Source: Megamerina dolium (Eukaryota > Arthropoda > Insecta > Diptera > Megamerinidae). Taken from it: a stretch of DNA of 64,000 bases. The notes under the pieces were generated by a model. That model did not search any database, was not told the origin of the DNA, and was given only the letters and a program-made list of their open reading frames with translations. Positions 1-11,632 of the stretch are shown piece after piece (the stretch's first letter is position 1; each line of letters begins with the position of its first letter). The DNA lies in NCBI GenBank assembly GCA_963854835.1, contig OY978527.1, forward strand, positions 17,121,584-17,185,583, given 5' to 3'. Position numbers and translations under genes: made by a program.

Positions 1-245
1 TATAAGGAGGAAAAATATATGGGGGTCAGTCATACATTTCAACGCTCTAGAACCAATTTCTGGACTTATTTTGCGATTTTTATTCGCGGCGCTAAGGTGT
101 TCAAATGTAATATTGAGGAGGAAAAATTAATGAGAGTTGGTCATTTAAGCTCTGGAGGCAATTTCTGTTCAATTATGATGTTGATTGGTCGATTTTTAGA
201 TGTTTTTCGATAATTTTGTATGGGAGTCCCCATAAAGAGTGGAAA
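1..245 (+). repeat. Left-edge relative of the GTATGGGAG repeat family
   Basis: AGGAGGAAAAATATATGG at the start, GAGGAGGAAAAATTAATG at 115 and TATGGGAGTCCCCATAAAGAG near 218 share blocks with 52285-52425 and with the 50.6-52.2-kb array. It continues off the left edge. Confidence 0.45.
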
Positions 246-359
246 ACAACAACAACAACAACTCAAGGCTGTAACTTAACATCACCTGCATAACGCCGGC
301 CTTTTGACTGCATGAATTAAAGTCGAATGAATTTGTTTTTAATATTGTCGATTTTTGGA

Positions 360-1682
360 ATAGTACCCATTAAAGTGGAGCTCTCCTCATACAAAAAAAG
401 TTTCAAAATTTCATCCCTAGGTTCAAAGGTTATGTTGGTGCGTTCTCGGGACTTAACCCTTTTAGAACTGCCAAAATGTTTTTTTTTGTCATAGCACAGA
501 TGTTGATTGTCCGACTATTGAAAATAATAGCTCGTTGAAAAGCTATCAGCGAGGACTATAATTCCTTAACATATGATTGACGTTGCACGAACTTTTAAAA
601 AATTTAATTCAGTTCCTCTGATTCTACCCCCTGATCAAATATTTTTCCCCATCATAAAATTAAAGCTCTTGAAAAAACATACAACTGTTTTATTGGAAGT
701 ATGAGGCTAGCTCTAAAACTAAAGAACCGTTATTACTGCTTTAATAACGAAACGAAATTTTCAATAAGGCAAATATCTCACCATAGAAAGTAGTTTTTTT
801 AAAGAAGGGAAAACATCGAAGGCCTTAAAGTCCGATTGTAGAGATCTCTGTCACTTGGTCGGAAAACAAATTGAGGCAAGTTATTCATATATCATATTGT
901 CCCAATTGACTGTTCCTGTCCGTAATCGCATTGCAAAGTGATTTTAAATAACCAAATGTTATGTTTTGCAAATTTATATCCGAGTCGTTTTCCATCGGTA
1001 ACAGCGCGGGCTGTCAGTCACTAATCGTATATCACGTTCAGAATTTTGTGAATGTGCTAAAAATTCTATAAACATTATACAACAATTTTGGGATTGATAT
1101 TAGTTGTGTATTGCACTGATATTAGTTTGTCAACCGTGTAGAACTGTATGCAATGCGACTCTGTAATTTTAAATTTGTTCTAACATCATCGTTATCACTA
1201 TTCCATGAATAGCAAGTGGTTAATTTCCACAAGGAACCAAAACGAACCAGCTTTTCCATAAGTACAACGTAATTCTACCAGGTATTTCAGAGCTAATGTT
1301 CTAGGCCCAATTCCTCGCTCCTTTTGTTTGCCACAGAAATGAGTAACAAAAGATATTTGAGGATGGTCGCAAACAAATCAAAACCTGCTGTAGAAACATC
1401 TTTCAAACATTTTACATTTACGGGTAGATGAATATGATTTTTTTAGGAGCTTGTTCAATTTCAAATTCATATATTAAGGAATTATAGCTCTCCCTAATAG
1501 CTTTTCAACAAACTATAGTTTTTAAAAATCTGACAATCTGCAACTCTGCTGTGATAAAAAAAAACATTTTGGTGGTCCTAAATGGGTCAGAAAAAAATTG
1601 ACCTGAGAACGTTTTAACATAATCTTTTAAACTAGGGCTGAAATTTTGATATTTATTTCCGTGATCCACTCTAGTACCCATA
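360..1682. repeat. Long inverted repeat (fold-back), arms about 220 bp
   Basis: The stretch about 360-580 matches the reverse complement of about 1470-1682 with scattered mismatches and small gaps. Shared blocks include a CCCTAG motif near 415, a run reading CAAAATGTTTTTTTT near 472, a GTTGAAAAGCTAT block near 533 and CTATAATTCCTTAA near 556, all in the same order in the reversed right arm. The roughly 890-bp spacer holds no long reading frame. This is probably a decayed fold-back transposon. I did not find a target duplication. Confidence 0.7.
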
Positions 1683-1700
1683 CCTCGCTATACGGCCGTT
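1676..1700. repeat. Possible pogo/Tigger-type terminal repeat
   Basis: The run CCCATACCTCGCTATACGG recurs almost unchanged at 28510-28530 and again, partly inverted, to 28680. It resembles the CATACCTCG core of Tigger/pogo termini. It sits at the outer edge of the long inverted repeat, so it could be that element's terminus. The family assignment rests on a short motif only. Confidence 0.35.
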
Positions 1701-2096
1701 CTTGAAACTGCATTTCACCATTTAACGACCTTATTTAATTATGAAACTTTTGATTTCTAGTTCAAGAAATTCAGTAAATGGTTAATTTCATGGTACATTA
1801 GTCGTCTAGATCATGTGATACAAAACTATAGAATTTTGCCTCCGGGGTCTATGTCAAATTTAAAGTGAATTGAAATCCATATCGAAAATTAGAAACTCTA
1901 AATTACATAAATAATTATTTTCTAGGAGTGCTGCATCTTGTAGCCTGTATCACTATAGTTACCATATTCAATTGAGAATGTACCGTATAACATTGATAAA
2001 TGTACCAGGACACAACCGTTATACCTCAACAATGTTCCGCTATTTTCAATTTGGTTATGAATTATAAAAATATGATCGTTTCAGTCTTAATTTGTC

Positions 2097-2102
2097 TTTA
2101 TT
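2097..2102 (-). promoter_or_regulatory. Polyadenylation signal for UTP15
   Basis: AATAAA on the minus strand, 117 bp past the UTP15 stop codon. It is the first canonical signal downstream of that gene. Confidence 0.6.
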
Positions 2103-2218
2103 TGACTATGTACATATCACATTTATAACAAAAATATACTTCTAAATATACTTAAGCTATGGTTTTCTTTAACGAATGACTAAACTAAACTAAAAAGAAT
2201 CAATTCAATCTAAATAAT

Positions 2219-3939
2219 CTAAACATTAACTACCGACGCATCTTTGGCCAGTGCAGACTGTTGCAGTGTAGGAACATTGTCATAATTAACAAATTGAACA
2301 TCCTCATCATCGTGTCCAGTCTCCACATTTGCTGCGAATGTGAGCATTTCCAATGCGCCTTGCAGTTCCAGGAGGTCGTATGTCAACTCTGTCTCCCGTT
2401 GTAAAACTTCAGATAGTCGTATGAAGTCTTTGCCCAAATCACCAGTGAATTCATGGAATACATCTTCATAAACGTCCAACAGAATCATGCCGACGTCGAG
2501 GAGTACACGCATAAACCGATGTTCGCCAATATGAGTGCATATGAACGAAATCACTTGCCGCAAGAACTTGTGATTACGTCCAGCCAGTGCACGGTGCAAT
2601 CCTTTACGATGTATCAGCTCCTGCATTACACTCACTGTGATCTCGGGTGTCCGATGACGAGATGGGCCCATAACGCAGTTTAAACTTGCGGCATATTCGT
2701 AGCGACGGAAGTGAGCATCATATCGTGTTTCCGCTGGACGCTTTTTATACGTAATTTCATGGTCTACTTTTATCGAAGTTAAATGCCTTCTTCGATTAAG
2801 GTTGCCGATTTCGGCATCTTTGGACGAACGATCTGATGACATATTCTGTATGGATATCAATCCATCGACCATGCCAGCGACTACGGTTTGATCATTCGGC
2901 GCTACGCCCAAACTGAGCACAGAATTTGGAAAATCCAGTGTATGTACAGTTTGATATGTGGCAACATCATAGATTTTCACATGTCTATCCAAGCCACCAG
3001 ACATCACACGGCGCCCATTCGTACCAAGACGCAGGCAAGTAACCGTCTTGTGGTGTTGCGAGAGTTTTGTTAGAAGACGACCGCCTATCATAGAAGACAA
3101 ACCGGTGGTGGTTAGTAAAAATTATACGATATAAAAATGCATTTTATGTGTGAATCTTACCAGCAAAAGCATCCCAAACGCGTACCTCTGTACCACCGGC
3201 ACTAAGAAATATTCCGCCAGTCGGTAGGAAAAGCAACGACTCCACCGGGCTGCCGTGATCTACACTGAACGAAACCTCATTTGTTCGGGTGTCATACAAT
3301 TTTATTTGTCCATCATATCCACCGGACACAAATACATCAGCCGATACCGGATTTATTGCACCAGCACGTACATAATCACTATGCTCGGCAAATGTATGTA
3401 ATAGTTTTTCAGCACCGATATCCCACAATTTTACAGTTCTGTCATCGGAATAGCTAATGATGCGTAACAAATCGGATGTGAAGTTTGTTCGATGTACTGC
3501 GCCTTTGTGACCCTTAAATAGACGCAATACATTCTTGCTAGACGTATCAAATAACTTAACCAACGCCTGTTCATCACCAGCCACAAGCAAACGACCATCC
3601 TGTCGAAATGTGCCACCATAAGCAGTCTCTTGGAAACGCGATAAATTTTTTACAACCAACTTTGTGATTGGATTGTATATTTGTACACGCACGGAACATG
3701 TTACAGCAAAGTAATGTGGTTCGATAGGATTAAAATCAATATAATCGATGGCACCAAATTCCTTCACCAGTGTGGGCACCTAAACAATTATTTAGAGTTT
3801 ATATTAGTTGTCGCTCTTAATATGTGCTATGAGGTCTTCGTATACATACCGATAAATGTTTCCAGTACTCAGTATCAGGTGTTACTACAGCTCCGGTTTT
3901 TAAATATTTTTTCGTATTTAGTGGCTTAAATTTGGACAT
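2219..3939 (-). CDS. Utp15: UTP15, U3 snoRNA-associated WD40 protein
   Basis: Component of the t-UTP/UTPA part of the small-subunit processome, acting in the nucleolus in pre-rRNA transcription and 18S rRNA processing. Three exons: 3939-3850 (30 codons), 3779-3161 and 3084-2219. The introns are 70 and 76 nt, both GT-AG, and the second has a perfect TACTAAC branch site. The joined product is 524 residues, close to the human protein at about 518. Residues ~31-330 form WD40 repeats, with a TFRQDGRLLVAG block near-identical to human UTP15 and a VKLWDI repeat end. Residues ~375-500 match the UTP15 C-terminal domain (TPEITVS, ALAGR). The start is the ATG at 3939, the only one in frame with exon 1; its MSKFKPL beginning is family-like. 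No break is seen in the frame. Family identity is secure; exon limits rest on splice motifs and homology recalled from the family. Confidence 0.95.
3085..3160 (-). other. UTP15 intron 2
   Basis: 76-nt intron with donor GTAAGATT at 3160 and acceptor AG at 3086-3085. TACTAAC at about 3118-3112 is a consensus branch site. It splits a glycine codon after its first base. Confidence 0.88.
3780..3849 (-). other. UTP15 intron 1
   Basis: 70-nt phase-0 intron with donor GTATGT at 3849 and acceptor TTTAG ending at 3780; an ACTAAT branch-like motif lies upstream of the acceptor. Splicing joins codon 30 to a GTG valine codon at 3779. Confidence 0.85.
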
Positions 3940-4218
3940 TATCTTTTTGTTTTATTTTATAAATACTTGTAATTTCACAAAATATATAAAGTGTGGCACG
4001 TCCTTGTTCTTCGATATATTCCAGATAAATGAAATGATATAAACTGTACGCGCTTCCTTTTTCTTTGTTCTATTCTGTATAAGATGGATAACAAATTTGA
4101 TGCACGTGTTGTTATCAGTGTTGCCGTTTCGGTAATTTTTTTACCAAAGCCGAAAGAGTCAACTGGAATAGGGTTGAGGGAATAAATTGAATTAAAGATA
4201 AATAGAAATGGAAAATGA

Positions 4219-4431
4219 GAAGCTGATTTCCGCCGCCGTTGTCCACTACAATTGTGTTTACTCGAACGGATCACACAGCGACAACTGTACTGCCAAAGAA
4301 AGAAGACCAGTATATTTGGTCTACTAGTGATTAGTTTTGTATTGTATTATATTTTAAATATTGATCTCAGTATATTTAACTTTAAGGAAGACATCGCGCA
4401 AATGCTGGAAGAATGTCATATTGGAAAGGTA
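4219..4431 (+). CDS. Possible signal-anchor coding exon, divergent from UTP15
   Basis: The open frame 4219-4467 encodes a basic stretch (RQLYCQRKKT), a roughly 20-residue hydrophobic segment (FGLLVISFVLYYIL) and an acidic tail ending HIGK at 4431, just before a GTAAAC that could be a donor. The positive-inside arrangement is what a type II membrane protein would show. No ATG lies in this frame after the upstream TGA at 4216, so a start would need another exon. A second short frame begins with ATG at 4208 and runs about 39 codons. The GC content near 4220-4300 is above the surroundings. I do not recognise a family, and it may be non-coding. Confidence 0.25.
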
Positions 4432-4794
4432 AACCATGAAGTAGAAATTATCCGTTGTTTTTTATAGCCGAATCTTATTAGAAGAAAATGCGTTCAGCTT
4501 TACTATGGGAGTATAGTTAATTGAAAAGTTTTAAATAGTTTTCGTTGGTTTTTTTTACACTTCCATCTAAGGCGGAATTTTTAGGTATTAAAATGTATAT
4601 ATGTAATGTAATTATCCTTTTTGATATACATACATTTGTACGTACCCAAAATTTGAAATAAAAGTATACTCGTATATAGTTTGTTCCTGTTAATTTTTTA
4701 AAATGGAAATTTTTTGGTAAAAAAAAAATATGTTTGGCTGTGGCAACACTGGTTGATATATCTTTCAATAACAGAGATGGCAAATTTTGCTTAA

Positions 4795-5262
4795 TAGCCT
4801 AGACAGACGGCAGCCTAATTCCGGATTGCCGAGTTAATTCGAATTAACTCGGGCATTAACTGCAGCTAATCCGCATAAACTCTATGAGTTAATTCTTAAA
4901 ATAGAAGAGGATTATGGCAACTCTGCTGAAAATTGTCTATTGTGAATTTTTCTCCATCCATTTTAGAAAATATTAGGTGTGTTCGCTAACGAAAAACTTT
5001 CAACAATTGTTTAGAGTTTTCAACATGAAAAGTGTTGGCGAACAAATAAATCCAGCTGTCAATTATGAACGGTGAATGTCAATTTACAAGTTTCTGATAG
5101 TTTTCAGTTCACGTACTTCTTGTAGATTTTCTCATATCGACAGTGATAGATGACAGAAATTGATAGTGATAGTAATGTAAGTGGAAATACCTAATAAAAC
5201 AGCAATCAGCCGTTTAGTTAATCCGCAATACTTCCGTTACTTTCTTGGTATAAAATGTCACA
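4795..5262 (+). mobile_element. TAGCC-family MITE, copy A (right end lost)
   Basis: Starts with the 5' terminal repeat TAGCCTAGACAGACGGCAGC immediately after TAA at 4792-4794 and follows the internal sequence of the complete copy at 37321-37846 to near its end. The last ~65 bp, including the right terminal repeat, are degraded or missing. Confidence 0.8.
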
Positions 5263-5825
5263 GCGCAGTAGTGGAATGGAGCGACATTCTATAGATCTCT
5301 AATGCTCTAATTCTATATATTTAGATGTGCTATTTATATACATTTTTATAGTATTATTTCCTAAAAGAAAAAAAATATATTAATTGAATTATTGGAAAAA
5401 AAAAATTTTGAAATCTTAATAAAAAACACATTATTTAAAAAAATTACAGTGAACTCACATAGTACGTTAATTTTAAGCTTGTCAAAAGCTTGTGGAAGTA
5501 TTATAAAAGACTATTTAATTTATTGTAAATAAACATTACTGTAAGCTATTTGCAATAGTTGCTATATATTAATAATCAAGTGATTGCGAAACTTTTGTGG
5601 CAAGGAATATTTTTCCAAGGGTTCCCTTTTGTATATTCTATAATAATTTTGAAGCATTTTATAATAATTTCGAAAACTTTTTCCTAGCCTAAGCCATGCG
5701 TATGTTAGATTTCTATAAGTGAGTAACCTCAAGTTGTGTCAATGGAGTATTGCGTAGTTGAATAGGAAAGAGATGGCTAGATTTAATATATAATAGAAAT
5801 ATGAATGAAAAAAAAAGAATGATTT
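5263..5825 (+). other. Region upstream of the Ty3 gag; 5' LTR not recognised
   Basis: AT-rich, no reading frame. A TATAAAAG at 5502 and a short stretch near 5520-5600 (TTATTGTAAATAAACATTA, then TTGCTATATATT) weakly resemble the R/U5 part of the 3' LTR at 11095-11200. It could be a strongly diverged or recombined LTR remnant, or leader sequence. By eye I cannot define an LTR border, target duplication or primer-binding site. Confidence 0.4.
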
Positions 5826-7184
5826 ATGGACCAGCTTAAAAAGCTGTTGGTAGAGATGAATCTATCGTCATCAGGTGCAAAGGCGGAACTGCTGGTGAGG
5901 CTGAGGCAAGCTATGGAGGCTAAGGGAATTAATGTAGAAGAACATGAGTTCTTTGAGGAAGCCGATATACAAGCAGTTGTGCACGCTGAGGAAGAGAGCA
6001 AAATAGATTCGAGTGGTCAACTAATGGAACTCATGAAATCCATGATGCAACAACAGCAGCAGCAACTGCAAGGAATTAATGCGAAGCTACAAGAAAATGC
6101 GTCTCGCCAAGAAAACACTATGGGAGAATTCCAGAAAACAATTGACTAGAAGCTTCAAGAACATTCGGCTGAATTGCGTATGGAAATTCAAGAAGGTTCG
6201 GCTCGACAAGAACACGTCATCGAAAATCTACAAAAAGGAATTGAGATTAGATTTCAGGAAATTTCCGGAACCATTAATGAAAAAGTTATGGATCTGAAGG
6301 AACATGTAGATGACTTGGAAGATAAGTTCGAGAAATTACAGCACGATCTCAACCAACTAAAAATAAATGGGCCAGCTACATCAGTGATTAGAGATTCAAG
6401 TACAATCAAACTAAAGCCACCAACATTTGACGGAAGCACGCCATTCAATATCTTCAAGCTTCAATTCGAGACAACCGCTTCGAAGAATCAATGGGATGAT
6501 AGCGACAAGACTGCTGCTTTAATAGTCGCATTAAAAGGTAATGCTTCCGAAGTGTTACAGATGATTCCAGAGAAAGATCGTGGTAGCTACCAATCACTGA
6601 TGGACACACTCCAGCGGAAATATGGAAATGAATACAAGAGTCAATTACATCGAGTGGAATTGAGGTCGCGAGTGCAACGGAGTAATGAGAGCCTTCAGGA
6701 ATTCGCTTCCGATATTGAGCGCTTATGTCATCTAGCGTTCTCCGGTAATTCGGAAGAGTTCGTCGAAAAAATAAAAATAGAGGCATTCATAGATGGCATA
6801 CGTGATGGAGAGACAAAGCGTGCCCTAGTCATGTCACCAAGGAATACTTATGCCGAAACAGTCAGTAGTGCCTTGACATATGAAGCCGCCAGTTTAATGT
6901 GTCGACCAGTGCCACGTGTACGCCAATTAGAGGCAGAAACATCAGATCTGGTTGAAGCAGTGTGTCAGGCATTCAAATCTGTAGTGCAGCCTGAAGGAAG
7001 AACAACAGGTCGACGCGAAAACAAATTTACTGGTAAATGCTTTATTTGCGACAAACCAGGACACATGGTGCGTGACTGCCGTCTACGACGAAAGCGATCA
7101 AGATCGAATTCTCCAGGAAGACAAAAGAAGGAGAATAAGGTGGATAGCGATCGCTCCACTAACACAAATCCATCGTTAAACTAA
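5826..7184 (+). pseudogene. Ty3/gypsy gag with N-terminal SAP motif, one nonsense codon
   Basis: Structural (capsid/nucleocapsid) protein of an LTR retrotransposon, 453 codons in one frame apart from a TAG at 6147-6149. Residues 1-37 fit a SAP motif (leucine-rich helix, turn with SSSGAKAELL, second helix), a fold normally used for DNA or chromatin binding. Residues ~60-180 are glutamine- and glutamate-rich and probably coiled coil. Residues ~200-330 resemble a retrotransposon gag capsid domain (FKLQFETTASKNQW). A single zinc knuckle CX2CX4HX4C lies at 7038-7079, followed by a basic RS-rich tail. The start is the ATG at 5826, which gives the complete SAP helix. pol follows in another frame after 38 bp. 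With a single stop, the copy looks fairly recent. Confidence 0.9.
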
Positions 7185-7222
7185 ATCGAGTCAGTTCAGC
7201 GGGGCGTGAACTGACTCCAACA

Positions 7223-10200
7223 GTGGGTGGCCCCATCATTCACATTTCACAACTACAGCGTGTGCCAAGCAGCTTGACTATTGATGGAAAATTGGACAAT
7301 ATGGAATTCATGTTAACCCTGGACACTGGTGCATCACATTCTATAATCAAGAGCGATTTGATAAAGAGGTTTGAGCCTTTAATGGGAATAAAATTGCGTA
7401 CAGCAACGGGTGAGGATGCACAAATTCTGGGTAAGAGAAAGAAACGAGTATCTATTGGAAATTACACGTGGGAACATGAATTCATTGTGGCTGACATCAT
7501 CGATGACGTAATAATTGGTGTTGATTTTATGATTGACAACGGATTTACGTTAGATTTAAATCAACGGATACTGCGCTATGCAAATGTCGAACTACCATTG
7601 AACATCGGTTACAAGCGTAGTGGGAACATCAAATGAGCACTGGCATGTCAACGCCAAGAGGTTCCAGCAAAATCAGAAGCGGTGATATGGGCACAGATGA
7701 ATGTGGATGATGGGACAGGCAAGTTGTGGCTGGTGGAAGCAGATAAAGAAATAACGAATAAAAACATCATACTTGGTAGGACGTTAGTAGAACCTAAAGA
7801 AAATGGAATAGTACCGGTGCGAATTTTAAATCCAACTAATACATCTACAGTTGTAAAGAAAGGAATGGTGATTGGTCATTGCCAGGAAGTTACTGCCGTA
7901 GTAGACTGCGAAAAGGGTTCGTCGATAAAAAGTGGAAGATCAGGAACTGGCAAGGCGGAAATAAAAGCACAGATGGAGGAATGGGCAGATGTGCTTACCA
8001 AACAGCAAAAAGAAAAGGCTTTACAAGTATTGGAGAAGTACAGTTCAATCTTTTCTTCAAATGGAAAAACTGAAGGACGAACAACCATCGTGAAGCATCA
8101 CATTGACACCGGTGATTCTAGACCAATTCGTCAAACACCACGACGAGTTCCATTGGCCAAAAGAGACGAAGCCATTAAGCTGATTACCGATATGCAGAAA
8201 CAAGGTGTTATTGAACCATCAGCGAGTCCATGGAGTTCACCAGTTGTGCTGGTAAAGAAGAAGGATGGAAGTACTCGATTCTGTGTTGATTACAGAAAGC
8301 TGAATGATATTACGAAAAAAGACAGCTATCCACTGCCAAGAATCGATGACACTCTGGACACACTATCTGTGTGTCCAGAAGTGGTTCTCAACTTTTGATT
8401 TGCAAAGTGGCTACTGGCAAGTAGAACTTGGTAAGGAAGACAAAGAGAAAACAGCTTTCAGTATTGGCGATGGTCTATGGCAATTTACAGCCATGCCATT
8501 TGGTTTATGCAATGCGCCAGCTACTTTCGAACGTTTGATGGAGCGTGTACTCAGAGGACTACACTGGAAAACGTGTTTGGTGTACCTCGATGACATTATC
8601 GTGATGGGGAAAGATTTTAACGACCACCTGGAAAAGTTGAAAGAAGTATTTGAGCGTATACAATCAGCAGGGCTTAAACTGAATATGAAAAAGTGTTCAC
8701 TCTTCAGGCGAGAAGTTAAATATCTTGGTCATAAAGTAACAACAGAAGGGGTACATACCGACGAGGAGAAAGTAGCAGCAGTACAAGAATGGCCTATTCC
8801 GTCGAATCTTCACGAGTTAAGGAGCTTCCTAGGCTTATGCACCTACTATAGACGATTTGTTCCTGGATTTGCAAACATCGCCAGCAGTCTGCATGAGTTA
8901 ACAAGAAAGAACAAACCATTTGTATGGGGCGAAGACCAACAGAAAGCATTCGAACAACTGAAAGAAAGACTCTGTTCAGCACCAGTATTAGCGTATCCAG
9001 TACCTGGACAAAAGTTTGTGTTGGACACAGATGCAAGTGGCTATGGAATAGGTGGTGTGCTCTCTCAGATCATAGATGGGCAAGAAAAAGTAATAGCATA
9101 CTACAGTAAAATCCTGTCGAAGCCAGAAAGAAACTACTGTGTCACTCGAAGAGAGTTGCTCGCAATACTGGAATGTGTAAAGTATTTCCATAAATACTTG
9201 TACGGCCAGTCATTTCATCTAAGAACTGACCACGCAGCGCTAAGGTGGTTATTACAATTTAAAAACCCAGAAGGACAATTGGCGCGCTGGATTGGAAGGC
9301 TGCAGAGTTATGATTTTACCATCGAACATCGTAAAGGAGGACAGCACGGCAACGCGGATGCTCTATCTCGTCGTCCTTGTAAAATGGAATGTAAACATTG
9401 TTCTCGAGTGGAGAGCAAGGAGCACATTGTCGACATACGACTTACGAATATATTGCCGGAGGAGTCATGGACCACCGAACGAGTGCAAGAAGATCAGCGG
9501 AACGACCCAGATCTCATAAAGATTATGGAATACAAGGAGCAGGGCATACGTCCAGATTGGCAAGAAATGGCTAATGAGAGTCCAATAGCAAAGGCATACT
9601 GGGCGCAGTGGCAAAGCCTGCACTTAGGAGACGGATGTTTATTCCGAGCATGGGAAAGTGAGGATGGAAAAATCACTAATGATCTTCTAGTGGTACCCAA
9701 GGCGAGAATAAATGAAGTGATAGCTGAGTATCACAATGCCTCCAGTGGAGGGCATTTGGGAATCACCAAAACCGTCGAGAAAATAAAGAAACGATTTTAT
9801 TGGGTTGGATGTCATGACCATGTCGCTGATTGGATTCGGAAGTGTAAGCAATGTGCAATTGCCAAAGGTCCACTAAGAAAAGTCGAGGTAAGATGCACCA
9901 ATACACCGTGGGTGCTCCATTTGAGCGAATTGCTATGGACATAGCTGGACCATTTCCAATGAGCAACGCAGGAAACAAGTATGTTCTGGTGGTTATAGAT
10001 TACTTCAGTAAATGGCCTGAAGTATACCCCATTCCAAATCAAGAAGCTAGTACAGTTGCGGATGTATTCGTCAACCAATGGATTACTCGTTTTGGTGTAC
10101 CGATGGAATTACACTCAGACCAAGGTCGAAATTTCGAATCAGTTGTATTCCAAGAGATATGCCGTATGCTGGGTATATACAAAACTCGTACAACACCTTT

Positions 10201-10771
10201 GCATCCACAATCTGATGGCATGGTAGAGCGATTTAACCGTACCTTGGAGGAATATTTGAGAAAAGTCGTAGATAAATACCAAAGAGACTGGGATGTACAT
10301 ATACCAATGTTCCTCATGGCATATAGATGCGCACAACATGATACGACGGCTACTACACCGGCAATGGAAATTTTTGGAAACGAGTTGAGACTGCCAACTG
10401 ATTTAAAATTTGGAGTCGTAATACCAACGAGATCAACCGAAGGTAATTATACTAGCGAAAAGCGGGAACAGTTGGATGAAGTACATCAGTTCATCAGAGA
10501 GCGGTCGCAGATGATAAGCGATAAGATGAAGGCCAGGTATGACTTGAAAGCGAATTCAAAAGGGTTCTATGAGGGAGAGCTTGTAATGCTTCATAATCCA
10601 CAACGAAAGAAAGGCCTGTCCCCTAAACTACAGACTCATTGGGAAGGACCATATGAGATTATAGCAAAGATAAATGACGTAGTGTATCGTATTCAACGTG
10701 CCTGGAATACAAGAGCAAAGTTTAAAGTAGTGCACTTAGAGCGACTTGCGCCATATCGAGGGGAAGTATAA
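7223..10771 (+). pseudogene. Ty3/gypsy pol (protease, RT, RNase H, integrase), broken
   Basis: Polyprotein in canonical Ty3 order. Protease: DTGAS at ~7322. Reverse transcriptase: FDLQSGYWQ near 8394 and the catalytic YLDDIIV at 8582. RNase H: DTDAS near 9023. Integrase: HHCC zinc domain (~9730-9860); core D, D and E in MDIAGP (~9936), HSDQG (~10117) and MVERFN (~10225); and a C-terminal GPY-type module (HWEGPY ~10640). Lesions: TGA at 7634-7636 after the protease, a frame change near 8360-8380 just before the RT palm, and another near 9880-9900 between the integrase zinc domain and core. All other sequence reads open, so few mutations have accumulated. It probably encodes no full polyprotein. 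Confidence 0.93.
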
Positions 10772-10809
10772 AAACTTGTTCGGGACGAACAAGATTAAGA
10801 TGAGGGCAG

Positions 10810-11245
10810 TGTAACGAGTATCGATAGTTGATTACTCATCACTATTGTGACTGACACTATTGGCAGCATCGATATGAATGTCAACAAAAAGAAATAAGCG
10901 ATAACCAGAACAAGCCAACGAGAAAGGAATAGAAGAATCTCGATAAAGGAAGATTCTGGGGTGTTGCCAACAGAGTATAAATAGAGCCAGTGTTGAGAAG
11001 TAAGAATCAATCTAATTCCGAACGTGATTGCGAAAACATTGATACAGAGGCAAAAGTTGCAAGTACATTTAAGTGTTATAGTAAATAGTTGATTGTAAAC
11101 AGTGTTGATTGTAAATAGAGATTATTAAATAAATTGTTGCTGTATATAGTTGTATAAAATAAGTGTTGCAGTTATCATTAACAGAATCCAGTGATCGAAC
11201 AAGGTAATTCAAATAGAATGAAACGTTCACAGAATAAAAATAAAT
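10810..11245 (+). mobile_element. 3' LTR of the Ty3/gypsy element
   Basis: Begins TGTAACG directly after a purine tract (GATGAGGGCAG) that fits a polypurine tract, 38 bp past the pol stop. It contains GTTGCCAACAGAGTATAAAT (TATA box at 10976) and ATTAAATAAATTG near 11127 as poly(A) signal. The blocks TGTTGCC-AGAGTATAAAT, ATTAAATAAATTG and AATCCAGTGATCGAACA recur in the same order in the solo LTR at 26481-26871. The right border is estimated because the last bases differ from that LTR. Confidence 0.8.
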
Positions 11246-11259
11246 ATTTTCAGCTCTTA

Positions 11260-11630
11260 TAGCCCTGACAACACTGCTGAAAATTAACAACTGTTTTCTA
11301 TTGTGAATTTTTTCTCGATCAAACTTACAAAACAATAGGTGTGTTCGCTAACAAAAAACTTTCAACAATTGTTAATAGTTTTTGACATGAAAAGCGTTCG
11401 CGAACAAATAAATCCAGCTGACAATTACGAACGGTGAATGTCAATTTACAAGTTTCTGATAGTTTTCCGTTACTTACTTTTTGTAAATTTTTTCATATCG
11501 AGAGTGACAGATGACAGAAATTGATAGTAGGAGTAATATAAGTGAGTAAACTTAATAAAACAGCAATCAGCTGCTTACTTAATCCGCAATACTGTCGGCT
11601 GTCAGGTTGGTATTTTATTCGGATTAAGTG
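11260..11630 (+). mobile_element. TAGCC-family MITE, copy B (internally deleted)
   Basis: Five terminal bases (TAGCC, after TTA) are followed at once by internal sequence (ACACTGCTGAAAATT) that lies about 140 bp inside the complete copies. It then runs colinearly to GGATTAAGTG, where the right terminal repeat is lost. It abuts the 3' LTR of the Ty3 element. Confidence 0.75.
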
Positions 11631-11632
11631 GG

